From: Sulfitobacter indolifex
Lineage (GTDB): Bacteria > Pseudomonadota > Alphaproteobacteria > Rhodobacterales > Rhodobacteraceae
Length of the DNA: 64,000 nucleotides
Reading direction: 5' to 3'
Assembly: GCF_022788655.1 (NCBI RefSeq)
Contig: NZ_CP084951.1
Coordinates: 1,240,001 to 1,304,000 of the forward strand
The position numbers were made by a program, and so were the translations under genes. Shown here piece after piece: positions 51,878 to 60,163 of this stretch (position 1 is the stretch's first letter; each line of letters starts with the position of its first letter). The notes below the pieces were generated by a model, which was not told the DNA's origin, did not search any database, and saw only the letters and a list, made by a program, of their open reading frames with translations.

Positions 51878-53791
51878 TCAACTGGTAGCTGACTGACCGG
51901 ACTGGTTGGGGTTCCGTAGTAGTGCGAGAGCCCTTTGCGCGTTAATTCGCCCATATCCCCACGAAATGTCAAAATCGGTTACGCCGTCAGGATTATCGGC
52001 GGTTGCTTCGAGTATTCTTGCGGCCTGTGCAGCACTCAGATCAGGCATTTCCTCGAAAAGCAGGGCGACGATTCCCGCGACATGCGGGGCAGCCATGCTG
52101 GTCCCTGACTTACTCACGCGCATCGGATGCATGCCACCGTTTCCGTCGGGCCGACCACCAAAAGAACAAGCCGCAATAACGGCAGTGCCGGGGGCTGCTA
52201 TCTCGGGTTTATGAAGCCCGTTCCGGGTCGGTCCCCGACTCGAACTGTCATTGGGTGCGAGAAGCCTGTGATCATAATTTGCCACTGCCAGCGCGCGGTG
52301 CGTTGTTGCAGGGGTTCCAAGTGTACTGACTGGGTCAAAATCCGAACCGACGAAGAACGATTGGTCGGCGAAATTATTGTTGGGATCGCGCGTGTCACGC
52401 TCGATCCAAGCATCAAACCGCCCGTCTGCAGCTTCCAGAGCTTCAATCTCAACGCGCCACTCACCCGGCGTCACGGATTGCCCTATGCCAGCCGGTTCTA
52501 TCTCGATATAGATACGACTGTTCCCGTTCAACGTCGTGAATCTCTCAGAGTCGAGGAACACGTTTGATGTTGCGTTCAATTGCACAAGCAGTGGTGTGCC
52601 ATCCGGCTCTACTGACGTAGCTGTATTTCCCAGCGGGTCGGTCAATGTGACGCGAAATCTGTCGCGACTCGAATACCATATTTCCATCTCGCTCGGCGTG
52701 CGGTCGATGCCCGAGCCGGTGCTTCCTCCATTGGGAACGGGCATGCCTCCACCGACTTTCCAACGCAACGTGCGTGTGTCGCCTTGTGCAAGCGTCCCTG
52801 ATGCGTGGCCACGCCAGACGTGTTCGTTGCCCGCGGCACTCACAAAAGCACGCCCGCTTGGTACAACCAGCCGGTCAATTGCGCGCTCGACAATGCTTTC
52901 ACCATCGTGGCTGCCACCGTTCTGGCCGAGGCTCATATTGATGACGCAGGGCATCTGCATTTCCTGCGCCTTGTGGAAAATATAGGCGACCGCATCCGCT
53001 ACGTTACTGGAGTCAGTGAAGCTAGTGCTCTGATCGCCCGAATTCGGCTGCACAAAAATAATCGTGGCACCGGGTGCTGCACCGATGAAACGCCCAGCCG
53101 GAAAAGCTGCATCACTCGATCTCCCGTTCCCAACGGCGGTACTGGCGACATGCGTGCCATGCGATGCGACCCCGGGGTCGTGACGAATTGCCTGAAATGG
53201 ATTGCTGGAACCAAGCGCCGCATCAATGTCGGCGCGGCTGTATTCTGTCCCATATGGAAAGTCGTTTGGCTGCGCTTCTCCAGCCCGGGGTACGAGCCTC
53301 TGATCCCAAAGAAAAGCAGCCCTTGAACTGCCGTCCGCATTGCGAAAATCATCCAGCGTAAAATCAAACCCAAAATCGATTATCCCGACAATCACGCCTT
53401 CACCAGTGCGCCCTGTTGCCGTCCCGCTTCCCGTATGTACGATGTCGGCACGCGTCTCTGACAGCGACGTGTCCAGCATTGGATACCAGCGCCGCCCCGC
53501 TTCAATCGCGTCGACCTCTACTTCTTGCTCAAGGTCGGCGAGGTGCGACAGGGCAACCGTGGCTGAATAGATGTTTCCGGAAACATGAGATAAGGATACA
53601 TTCTGAAGTTCATCGATTAGCTCTGATGATTTCAGTTCGATCAACACGCGTTTGGTGATTTGGTCCGCCGTTGGTGTCTCGCTGCTGGCAGCCACTTCGC
53701 CACGTTCAATGGCCATCGACATCATTTCACGTTGATCTTGACCTGCCATCAGTCTGCGTAGGCGCGGATCGACTTTCTTTCTGTCTCGCAT
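51878..53791 (-). CDS. Subtilisin-like serine peptidase (S8 family), no signal peptide
   Basis: 637 residues; GGGAGG lies 5 bp before the ATG. Residues about 45-105 form a propeptide-like domain. The catalytic triad is complete: Asp139 in VGIIDFGFDF, His211 in ASHGTHVAS and Ser565 in SGTSMAAPHVAG. Between His and Ser there is an insert of about 120 residues (about 335-470) with a beta-rich look that could be an added domain. No signal peptide or anchor is seen, so the enzyme is cytoplasmic or leaves the cell by a route without a cleaved signal. It starts 60 bp after the heme peroxidase stop, on the same strand, so the two form an operon. Confidence 0.9.
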   Translation of the reverse strand: MRDRKKVDPRLRRLMAGQDQREMMSMAIERGEVAASSETPTADQITKRVLIELKSSELIDELQNVSLSHVSGNIYSATVALSHLADLEQEVEVDAIEAGRRWYPMLDTSLSETRADIVHTGSGTATGRTGEGVIVGIIDFGFDFTLDDFRNADGSSRAAFLWDQRLVPRAGEAQPNDFPYGTEYSRADIDAALGSSNPFQAIRHDPGVASHGTHVASTAVGNGRSSDAAFPAGRFIGAAPGATIIFVQPNSGDQSTSFTDSSNVADAVAYIFHKAQEMQMPCVINMSLGQNGGSHDGESIVERAIDRLVVPSGRAFVSAAGNEHVWRGHASGTLAQGDTRTLRWKVGGGMPVPNGGSTGSGIDRTPSEMEIWYSSRDRFRVTLTDPLGNTATSVEPDGTPLLVQLNATSNVFLDSERFTTLNGNSRIYIEIEPAGIGQSVTPGEWRVEIEALEAADGRFDAWIERDTRDPNNNFADQSFFVGSDFDPVSTLGTPATTHRALAVANYDHRLLAPNDSSSRGPTRNGLHKPEIAAPGTAVIAACSFGGRPDGNGGMHPMRVSKSGTSMAAPHVAGIVALLFEEMPDLSAAQAARILEATADNPDGVTDFDISWGYGRINAQRALALLRNPNQSGQSATS

Positions 53792-53850
53792 GAAAACCTC
53801 CCGGTTAGTGCAACGAAAGCGCGATCAACAATCGCACCGTCAGAAGTAGA

Positions 53851-55656
53851 TCACTCCAAAACAAGGGCGAATTTCATCCACTGCTCTATTGTGTCGATCG
53901 GGGTATCGTCCGGCATGCGGAGCGGAGAGTGCGTTGGTCCGAATTCCAGCGACAATGCACTTTCTGGATCATCAAGCAGTGTTGCAATGAAAGTACTTGC
54001 AACGATCCAGCTACCGACCTCGCCCAGATGCTGTCCACCGGCTCCTTCCCCTTCTGCAAGACAGTAGAACCACAAGGGTGTGCGTTCGTGTAGTCGCGCC
54101 GTGCTGTTTTCAAGGAAGTTTTTCAGATCTGGCTTGTTGTCCAGTTTGTCGCCGATATTGGCAATCGGGGGTGAATTGACCGCACCGATAGACTTCAGAT
54201 GGGCGTGTAAGGCCTGGCCCGTGGGCAACCGCAGGCTTAAGCCACGCCGCAGATTACGCCGGGCAAGTTGACGGAACAGTTTGTGTAAGTCGGAACCGGG
54301 CGGAAAATCTCCTCCTTCTTTGATCATGTCGCCGAGCGGCGGTGCAATCTGGGTGTCAATTGCCCGGGCTACGCGTGCTGCGATGTTATCCGAATTGTCC
54401 GGGTCGGCGTTAACAAAACGATCCCAGTCGATGATCCAGTTCTCCGGGAGACGCGAATGACCGTTCATTGAGCCGCCACCCGTAAAATCGAACAGCAACT
54501 CAAAGGATGCGTCTCCAAGCAGCCCGCCGGGACGTCCGAAGTTTTTGTTGTAGTCGTATGAATTGCGCACCATCGTGTGTCCGAACCTAAAGGCCGCAAC
54601 TGAAAATTCTAAAGGCAACACATTGCCCAGAGTTGTGCCGCCGTTGCGATCATTGTAGGCCGCGCGAAATTCAAAGAAATGTCTGGCGCGGTTTGCAAGA
54701 ACAGCATCCACAACCGCTGGATCACAAATGCGCTTCAGGTATCCGTCGACAATAAGCCATTGGTAATGAAGCTTCGTCAGCGTTTTGGCGGAATGAAAGT
54801 CCGCAATCCAGCCGGTATCATGTGTGTTGAGATAGTCCACGGCTTTGTTGTGAAACCGAAGAAAGCTCAGATGAAATTGCGCAATGATGAGATTTTCGTC
54901 GTTGCGCATGTCGCCGATGATGGCGCGCTTGTCCAATCCAACTTGAAATTTCTGGAATTCCACGGCGCTGAGCCGGTTTTGAATAAGCGACAGATAGGCA
55001 TCTCGCACTTTCTGTTCGACTTGCGCAAAACGGGGTAAGTCGCGATGGTGATCAAGACCGTCAGGGATCGGTCCAGTCGTGGCTCCTCCTGTCTCACAGG
55101 TGCCCACACGCATCTTTTCCGGATGGTTAGGATGTCGCATCCCGGAAATCACGGTGCCAGTTGCCGGAGGAATGTTCGCACCAATGGCTAATCCGCCATA
55201 TACACTATCCAGATCAAAGCGCGGGCTGCGGGCGTTTTTCAGTTCGGCTTCGATTTCCGCGGTCGATTTGGTGGGTAGCGCAGTTTCGATCCGGGAAATT
55301 GTTGTTTCGCGGTCGGTCCGCGCGGTCAGCTCGTGGTCAAGAAATTGGCCCCAATAGGTTAACACGGTAGGGAGGGACGAGTCTGCAGTGACAGTAGGAT
55401 CAGCGGTTTGCGGTGGCGGCGGATTGGGGGCGTTTGGCACCATCCGGTCTCCCAGCTCGTCCAGCTCAGCCAGTACGTTATCGGGCAGATAATCTCCCGG
55501 ATTGCCCGAGGGTGGAAACAAGAATCCAAAATCTGCAGCCTCGTCGACTGCCGTGTCGGCAACCTCTGGCAGAAGGGCATCGGTCGTAATATCGGCGCGT
55601 GGTGCAGGTTGGGCAGTGCGACGTTCACCGCCGTGCGTTTGAATCACTAATGTCAT
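53851..55656 (-). CDS. Animal-type heme peroxidase (peroxicin-like)
   Basis: 601 residues from the ATG at 55656, which has GAGG upstream; an ATG at 55668 is in frame. All hallmark residues of the peroxidase-cyclooxygenase superfamily are present (numbering from 55656): Asp107-His108 in YWGQFLDHELT (distal histidine and heme-linked aspartate), Arg251 and Glu254 in IGDMRNDENLII (catalytic arginine and heme-linked glutamate), and the proximal His360 in AFRFGHTMVRNS. An active heme enzyme oxidising halides or organics with peroxide is expected. There is no signal peptide. Operon with the subtilase downstream. Bacterial members are uncommon; the location in an island points to lateral gain. Confidence 0.9.
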   Translation of the reverse strand: MTLVIQTHGGERRTAQPAPRADITTDALLPEVADTAVDEAADFGFLFPPSGNPGDYLPDNVLAELDELGDRMVPNAPNPPPPQTADPTVTADSSLPTVLTYWGQFLDHELTARTDRETTISRIETALPTKSTAEIEAELKNARSPRFDLDSVYGGLAIGANIPPATGTVISGMRHPNHPEKMRVGTCETGGATTGPIPDGLDHHRDLPRFAQVEQKVRDAYLSLIQNRLSAVEFQKFQVGLDKRAIIGDMRNDENLIIAQFHLSFLRFHNKAVDYLNTHDTGWIADFHSAKTLTKLHYQWLIVDGYLKRICDPAVVDAVLANRARHFFEFRAAYNDRNGGTTLGNVLPLEFSVAAFRFGHTMVRNSYDYNKNFGRPGGLLGDASFELLFDFTGGGSMNGHSRLPENWIIDWDRFVNADPDNSDNIAARVARAIDTQIAPPLGDMIKEGGDFPPGSDLHKLFRQLARRNLRRGLSLRLPTGQALHAHLKSIGAVNSPPIANIGDKLDNKPDLKNFLENSTARLHERTPLWFYCLAEGEGAGGQHLGEVGSWIVASTFIATLLDDPESALSLEFGPTHSPLRMPDDTPIDTIEQWMKFALVLE

Positions 55657-55668
55657 ACCAAACCTCAT

Positions 55669-56148
55669 AAAAAGGTGGAAAATTCAGTTAGCAGTGTCAA
55701 ATCGGGGCAATTTCAAAACTAGCATATTTTTGCAATATTAGAAACAATGTTCTCAGATAGCGTGGTTTCTCTAGTGTGAGAGCCTCATTAATCGGCATGA
55801 AGCCAGCAGCGATTTTTGGAACCATTTTGCGAAGGCGATCCAATGCAGTGTGTTGTTTGGACAATCTAATTGCGGCACCACGGCGAGCACACACAAGGGA
55901 TCTCTGCAGGCACCCAAAGCACGACGGCGTAGCCGAATAAATTCGTCGGCGCGCCATCCGGCGTTAGGTTTTCGCGGCAATTATTCTGCTCCGCAGAGCC
56001 TTTTTTTCCTGCGCATTTCAAATGGCGGCTTCGTCCGCGACTCATCCATCTGGAAACAATTTGGGCTACGCTCATCCTCGAACGGCTGTTTTGCACGCTA
56101 CATCACCGCACAAGAATTCAGTCGGTTTCTGCTATTCCGATCCGACCG
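55669..56148. other. No recognisable gene (about 480 bp)
   Basis: AT-richer stretch upstream of the peroxidase gene. It must contain the peroxidase promoter, but no convincing -35/-10 pair stood out. On the plus strand a frame without a start codon is open from 55933 into the small frame at 56149, which suggests an eroded longer gene. Confidence 0.4.
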
Positions 56149-56310
56149 GTGTCGCGAACCGCCGAAACCAGCCGTTCGTTTAAAGTTGGATTAGGTCAGC
56201 TATTTAAGGAGATTGAAACTGCTTTCGGGGATTTGACTGTCGAAGAAAAGAGATCACTGAAAGGTTTGGCAAGCGCGATTGAATACCACGCCAGCAAATT
56301 GAAGAGTTAG
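56149..56310 (+). CDS. Short frame, possibly the 3' end of an eroded gene
   Basis: From GTG at 56149 the frame reads 53 codons to TAG with a gene-like amphipathic pattern (SFKVGLGQLFKEIETAF, then LTVEEKRSLKGLASAIEY). The same frame is open leftward to 55933 without an ATG, so this may be the surviving C-terminus of a longer gene. No family recognised; no clear ribosome binding site. Confidence 0.3.
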   Translation: MSRTAETSRSFKVGLGQLFKEIETAFGDLTVEEKRSLKGLASAIEYHASKLKS

Positions 56311-56436
56311 TTGTTGGCATCTGGACACCTTGTAGCCAAAAACTGCATTAAGCACTTTTCAACGTTAGGGCGGGGGCCGATCGTTCGCTGCATTACGCAT
56401 CAAGCTCTGCTGGGCGGACATACTAAATCGAGCATT

Positions 56437-56736
56437 CTAATCTTCGGACGAGGCCAGTAACTCTCCGCCATAGGCATCCATCATCTCTGCGCCGAACTCC
56501 TCTGCGCCTTCAATGCGAAGGGCTGAGACTTGGGCGATGGCACCATCGCGCACTTCACGGCTTGGATAAACCGTCACGATGGCGAAACGGTCTAACTCAA
56601 CGTCTACGAGCATTGAATGCTTCGCGCCCAAAGCTAGCAGCCCAGGGAAGTATTTTCGCTGCATCAGTTCTGTCACATGCTGGAGGCTCTCAGTTTCGCT
56701 GATCATTCGCCAAGTCGTGATTGATACAAAGCTCAT
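56437..56736 (-). CDS. Small protein of dimeric alpha/beta-barrel (ABM-like) type
   Basis: 99 residues; GGAGG lies 8 bp before the ATG at 56736. The open frame extends to 56943 but without a ribosome binding site. The pattern (VSITTWRMISETESLQHVTEL, then GAKHSMLVDVELDRFAIVTVYPSREVRD) resembles antibiotic-biosynthesis-monooxygenase-like ferredoxin-fold proteins, as YgiN does, but key residues cannot be assigned. Function unknown. It sits alone in the island. Confidence 0.6.
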   Translation of the reverse strand: MSFVSITTWRMISETESLQHVTELMQRKYFPGLLALGAKHSMLVDVELDRFAIVTVYPSREVRDGAIAQVSALRIEGAEEFGAEMMDAYGGELLASSED

Positions 56737-57002
56737 TTGATCTTCCTCCGCTCCATACAAGCATAGCACACTTCGACTAAGCCCTGTTATCTTCGATGTG
56801 AACAACTTGATTGCTGGCTGCAGGCTTTGGGCTAGACGCGGTATTTCTTCACAAACAGTGGCAACCTGACTTTCGCTGCAATTGCGAGAGCGGGCATTTG
56901 GTTGGCTATCTTGGCGGGCGCATGCCGGCATCCAAGTTGACACATGATCATGACAAGGGGACGCCCAACGACAAGCAACGGGTCAGGTATGTGGAAAAAG
57001 CG

Positions 57003-57118
57003 ATGGCGTCGAGAATTCTCTCACTCTCCGGCGGCGGGTACATGGGCTTATACACGGCGGCAGTGTTGGCTGGGCTAGAGGAACAATGGGGTGATAGTCT
57101 CTATAAGAAGTTTGATCG
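57003..57118 (+). pseudogene. N-terminal fragment of a patatin-like phospholipase
   Basis: From the ATG at 57003 the frame reads SRILSLSGGGYMGLYTAAVLAGLEEQ..., the glycine-rich oxyanion motif and first helix of patatin phospholipases. It reaches KKFD, where the family continues with LIAGTSIGG (the nucleophile elbow). Here it is cut off at about 57,118 and the frame continues into unrelated antisense-glucokinase sequence to a stop at 57239. The nucleophile serine is lost, so it cannot be active. The sequence start resembles the phospholipase effectors of CBASS defence systems, but no cyclase gene is present. Remnant only. Confidence 0.75.
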
Positions 57119-57242
57119 CGTCGATGCTTGCCCAGTCCTCATTCGCATTTCTCTTGACGGAGCCAGCCGTCAGGTTGCCCGCCTGGCTAAGCGCCAGACG
57201 GGCATTGGTGCCCCCGATATCCGCAACAAGACGCGGTGACAT
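57118..57242 (-). pseudogene. glk: 5' fragment of glucokinase, last gene of the glucose operon
   Basis: The ATG at 57242 overlaps the stop of the ABC ATPase gene (TGATG). The frame reads SPRLVADIGGTNARLALS, the phosphate-binding start of glucokinases. About 30 codons in, a one-base shift is needed to continue into NEDWASID, which again looks like glucokinase. Homology then ends at about 57,118, where the patatin fragment begins on the other strand. More than nine-tenths of the gene is missing. Glucose entering by this transporter would need another kinase. Confidence 0.75.
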
Positions 57243-58339
57243 CAGTTCAGACGCAGGCCAGTGTCGGGCGCAAAATAGGAGACTTTGCCCAGATCGAATG
57301 CCAACCGCTGCATTACGCCCGGTGAAGCGGTGGTTTCGGCGTGCAGCCGCGCAGTGACATGTTTGCCGCCCAACTCCATAACGGCATAGGTATCCGCGCC
57401 AGCAGGCTCCACAATGTCGATCACGCAGTCGGCTTCCTGCGAGTCCGACCCAGATTGCGCGTTTGCATCCGCAATGTTCTCGGGGCGCACGCCAATGATA
57501 ACATCCTCCGGCAAGCTGAGATTTTTGCGGTCCGTTAGCACCATCGGCCCGCCTGATTTGCGGGCGATTTCAATCCGGGTTCCGGCACTGTCGGACCGGG
57601 CCTTTGCTGGGATCAGGTTCATCGCCGGGCTGCCCATGAAGTCCGCCACAAAGAGGTTCGCCGGGTGGTTATAGATCTCCGCAGGCGTGCCAATCTGCTG
57701 AATGATTCCGCCTTTCATGACGACGATCTTGGTGGCAAGGGTCATCGCCTCGATCTGGTCGTGAGTCACATAGACCATAGAGGCGCCCAGACGCTGGTGC
57801 AGGGACTTGATCTCGGTCCGCATTTCGACGCGCAGTTTGGCATCAAGGTTGGACAGCGGCTCGTCAAAAAGGAACAGCTTCGGATCGCGCACCAAGGCGC
57901 GGCCCATGGCCACACGTTGCCGCTGACCGCCCGAGAGATGGCCGGGTTTGCGGTTGAGCAATTGCTCGATCTGCAACTGCTGCGCTACATAGGCGAGCTT
58001 CTTCTCCTGCGTCGCCTGATCCACACCGCGGACCTTCATGCCGAAGGTGATGTTCTTGGCCACGGTCATGGTCGGGTAGAGGGCGTAAGATTGGAACACC
58101 ATGGCGATGTCCCGGTCCTTGGGGCTGACATTGGTCATGTCGCGCCCACCGATATGGACTTCGCCGCCGCTGATCGGCTCAAGCCCGGCGATACAGTTGA
58201 GCAAGGTCGATTTGCCGCAGCCAGATGGACCGACCAGCACGAGGAAGTCACCCTGTTCGATCGACACGTTGATGTCTTTGAGGATCTCAATCGAGCCATA
58301 GCTCTTGTAAAGGTTGTTGATTTCGAGGATCGGGGCCAT
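57242..58339 (-). CDS. gtsD: Sugar ABC transporter ATP-binding protein (MalK/UgpC type)
   Basis: 365 residues. Walker A GPSGCGKST at about 38-46, ABC signature LSGGQRQRVAMGRALVR near 135-151, Walker B LFLFDEPLSNLDAKLR, H-loop VTHDQIEAMTL. The C-terminal TOBE/OB domain (about 240-365) is as in CUT1 importers. It energises the two permeases encoded upstream. It starts 4 bp after the permease stop and its own stop overlaps the broken glucokinase start. Confidence 0.93.
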   Translation of the reverse strand: MAPILEINNLYKSYGSIEILKDINVSIEQGDFLVLVGPSGCGKSTLLNCIAGLEPISGGEVHIGGRDMTNVSPKDRDIAMVFQSYALYPTMTVAKNITFGMKVRGVDQATQEKKLAYVAQQLQIEQLLNRKPGHLSGGQRQRVAMGRALVRDPKLFLFDEPLSNLDAKLRVEMRTEIKSLHQRLGASMVYVTHDQIEAMTLATKIVVMKGGIIQQIGTPAEIYNHPANLFVADFMGSPAMNLIPAKARSDSAGTRIEIARKSGGPMVLTDRKNLSLPEDVIIGVRPENIADANAQSGSDSQEADCVIDIVEPAGADTYAVMELGGKHVTARLHAETTASPGVMQRLAFDLGKVSYFAPDTGLRLN

Positions 58340-58343
58340 TTGT

Positions 58344-59243
58344 TTATCCTTTCACGGATCCGGCGGTCAGACCGCGGACAAAGTATTTCCCGGCAATCAC
58401 ATAGACCAAGAGGGTCGGCAGACCTGCGATGATCGCAGCGGCCATGTCCACGTTGTATGCCTTGATGCCAGTGGTCGAATTGACGATGTTGTTGAGCGCC
58501 ACGGTGACGGGCTGGGTGCCTGCCTGACTGAACGAAACGCCGAAGAGGAAGTCGTTCCAGATTTGGGTGAACTGCCAGATCACGGTCACCACAATGATCG
58601 GCAGCGACAGCGGCAGGAAGATCGACCAGAAGATGCGGAAGAACCCCGCACCATCCACCTTGGCCGCCTTGGTCAGCTCGGACGGGATCGAGACATAGTA
58701 GTTCCGGAAGAACAGCGTGGTGAAGCCGAGTCCATAGATCACATGGACAAAGATCAGCCCCGGAATGGTGCCCGCCATGCCCATCAGCCCCAGCACCCGC
58801 GCCATTGGCAAAAGCACCACCTGAAAGGGGATGAAGCAGCCAAACAACATGAGCGAAAAGAACAGGTTCGCGCCGCGGAAACTCCATTGTGCTACGACAT
58901 AGCCGTTCATCGCACCAAGCAGCGTCGAGATTGCCACCGCCGGAAGGGCGATCAGCACAGAGTTCCAGAAGAACGGCCGCACCCCTTCGCATTGGATGCC
59001 GGTGCAGGCCTCTGACCATGCCGTGCGCCATGCGGCGAAAGTCACCTCGCGGGGCAGGGCGATCAGATCACCGGTGCGGATCTCCTCAAGGCTTTTCAGC
59101 GAGGTCGTCAGCATCACGAAAAGCGGCAGCAGGTAGAATAGGGCGAAGAGCACCAGTACGATGTAAAGCACCCACCGTAGGACGATCTTGCCTGTCTGGC
59201 GATCCGCCGGAGCCTGCGCCTGAGTCATTGAGAGTTCAACCAT
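58344..59243 (-). CDS. gtsC: Sugar ABC transporter permease 2
   Basis: 299 residues, six predicted membrane helices. The EAA-type coupling loop is seen in IPSELTKAAKVDGAGFFRIFWSIFLPLS. GAGG lies 7 bp before the ATG at 59243, which overlaps the preceding permease gene by 8 bp. It forms the channel with the other permease (59236). CUT1 family. Confidence 0.93.
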   Translation of the reverse strand: MVELSMTQAQAPADRQTGKIVLRWVLYIVLVLFALFYLLPLFVMLTTSLKSLEEIRTGDLIALPREVTFAAWRTAWSEACTGIQCEGVRPFFWNSVLIALPAVAISTLLGAMNGYVVAQWSFRGANLFFSLMLFGCFIPFQVVLLPMARVLGLMGMAGTIPGLIFVHVIYGLGFTTLFFRNYYVSIPSELTKAAKVDGAGFFRIFWSIFLPLSLPIIVVTVIWQFTQIWNDFLFGVSFSQAGTQPVTVALNNIVNSTTGIKAYNVDMAAAIIAGLPTLLVYVIAGKYFVRGLTAGSVKG

Positions 59244-60108
59244 CTTTGGACCTCAATTCCGAATAAAGATAAGGGACCACGATCGAGAAGACGACGAGCA
59301 TCATGATCATGGCGGAACTGGCCGCCTGACCGATATCGCCGCGCGAAAACGCCATGGCATACATGTAGGTGGCAGGCAGATCGGTCGCATAACCCGGGCC
59401 GCCGCCAGTTAGCGCGATGACCAGATCGAAGCTTTTGACGGCAAGGTGCGACAGCACGATGAAGGCCGACAAGAAGATTGGCGCCATCGCCGGGATGATG
59501 ATCGCTGTATAGACCCGCCATGTCGGGATACCGTCGACCTGAGCGGCCTTGATGATTTCCCCATCGACGGAGCGCAGACCGGCGAGAAACAGTGCCATCA
59601 CGAAACCGGAGCTTTGCCAGATTGCCGCGAGGACGATCGTGTAGATCGCCCTGTCGGGGTCAACGAGCCAGTCAAAGGTGAAGTCCTCAAACCCCCAGCC
59701 GCGCACCATGGCCTCAAGACCAAGCCCCGGATTGAGGATCCATTTCCACGCCGTGCCGGTGACGATCATCGACAGCGCCATGGGGTAAAGGTAAATCGTG
59801 CGGATCGCGCCTTCGGTGCGGATGTTCTGGTCCAGCAAGATGGCCAGCGCGAGGCCCAGCACCATTGCGATTACGATGAACAGAATACCGAAGACGAAGA
59901 GGTTGCCAAAGGCCGTCTCCCAACGGGGCGACGCAAACAGCCGCTCGTATTGAATGAAGCCTTCGATTTCATATTTTGGCAGCAGGCGCGAGCGCGTCAG
60001 CGAGACCCATGCGGTCCAGGCGATGAAGCCGTAGACGAAGATCAGAACTGCGATGAACGAGGGCGCCAGAACCAATTTGGGCGTATTTTCTTCAAGCCAC
60101 TTGATCAT
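59236..60108 (-). CDS. gtsB: Sugar ABC transporter permease 1
   Basis: 290 residues from the ATG at 60108; the open frame to 60207 lacks conserved sequence. Six membrane helices and the coupling loop SVDGEIIKAAQVDGIPTWRVYTAIIIPAM. The start MIKWLEENTPKLVLAPSF is typical of the CUT1 glucose-type permeases. Second gene of the operon, 55 bp after the binding-protein gene. Confidence 0.92.
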   Translation of the reverse strand: MIKWLEENTPKLVLAPSFIAVLIFVYGFIAWTAWVSLTRSRLLPKYEIEGFIQYERLFASPRWETAFGNLFVFGILFIVIAMVLGLALAILLDQNIRTEGAIRTIYLYPMALSMIVTGTAWKWILNPGLGLEAMVRGWGFEDFTFDWLVDPDRAIYTIVLAAIWQSSGFVMALFLAGLRSVDGEIIKAAQVDGIPTWRVYTAIIIPAMAPIFLSAFIVLSHLAVKSFDLVIALTGGGPGYATDLPATYMYAMAFSRGDIGQAASSAMIMMLVVFSIVVPYLYSELRSKDG

Positions 60109-60163
60109 TTGATTGTCCCGAATTTGGCCTGCCCCCACCATATCGCAGGGGCAGGAACAGGCG

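Noticed and set aside
55697..56194. Several 70-115 codon frames upstream of the peroxidase gene
   Set aside because: Mutually overlapping on both strands, biased composition, no motifs.
50788..57118. Copy of the tRNA-Leu 3' end at the right edge of the island
   Set aside because: Looked for the T-arm/acceptor sequence around 55.7-57.2 kb and did not find it.
50841..57119. TTTGATCGC direct repeat as att sites of the island
   Set aside because: Only 9 bp, and the right copy is explained by patatin (KFD) and glucokinase (DAI) codons; no integrase. Kept only as possible microhomology.
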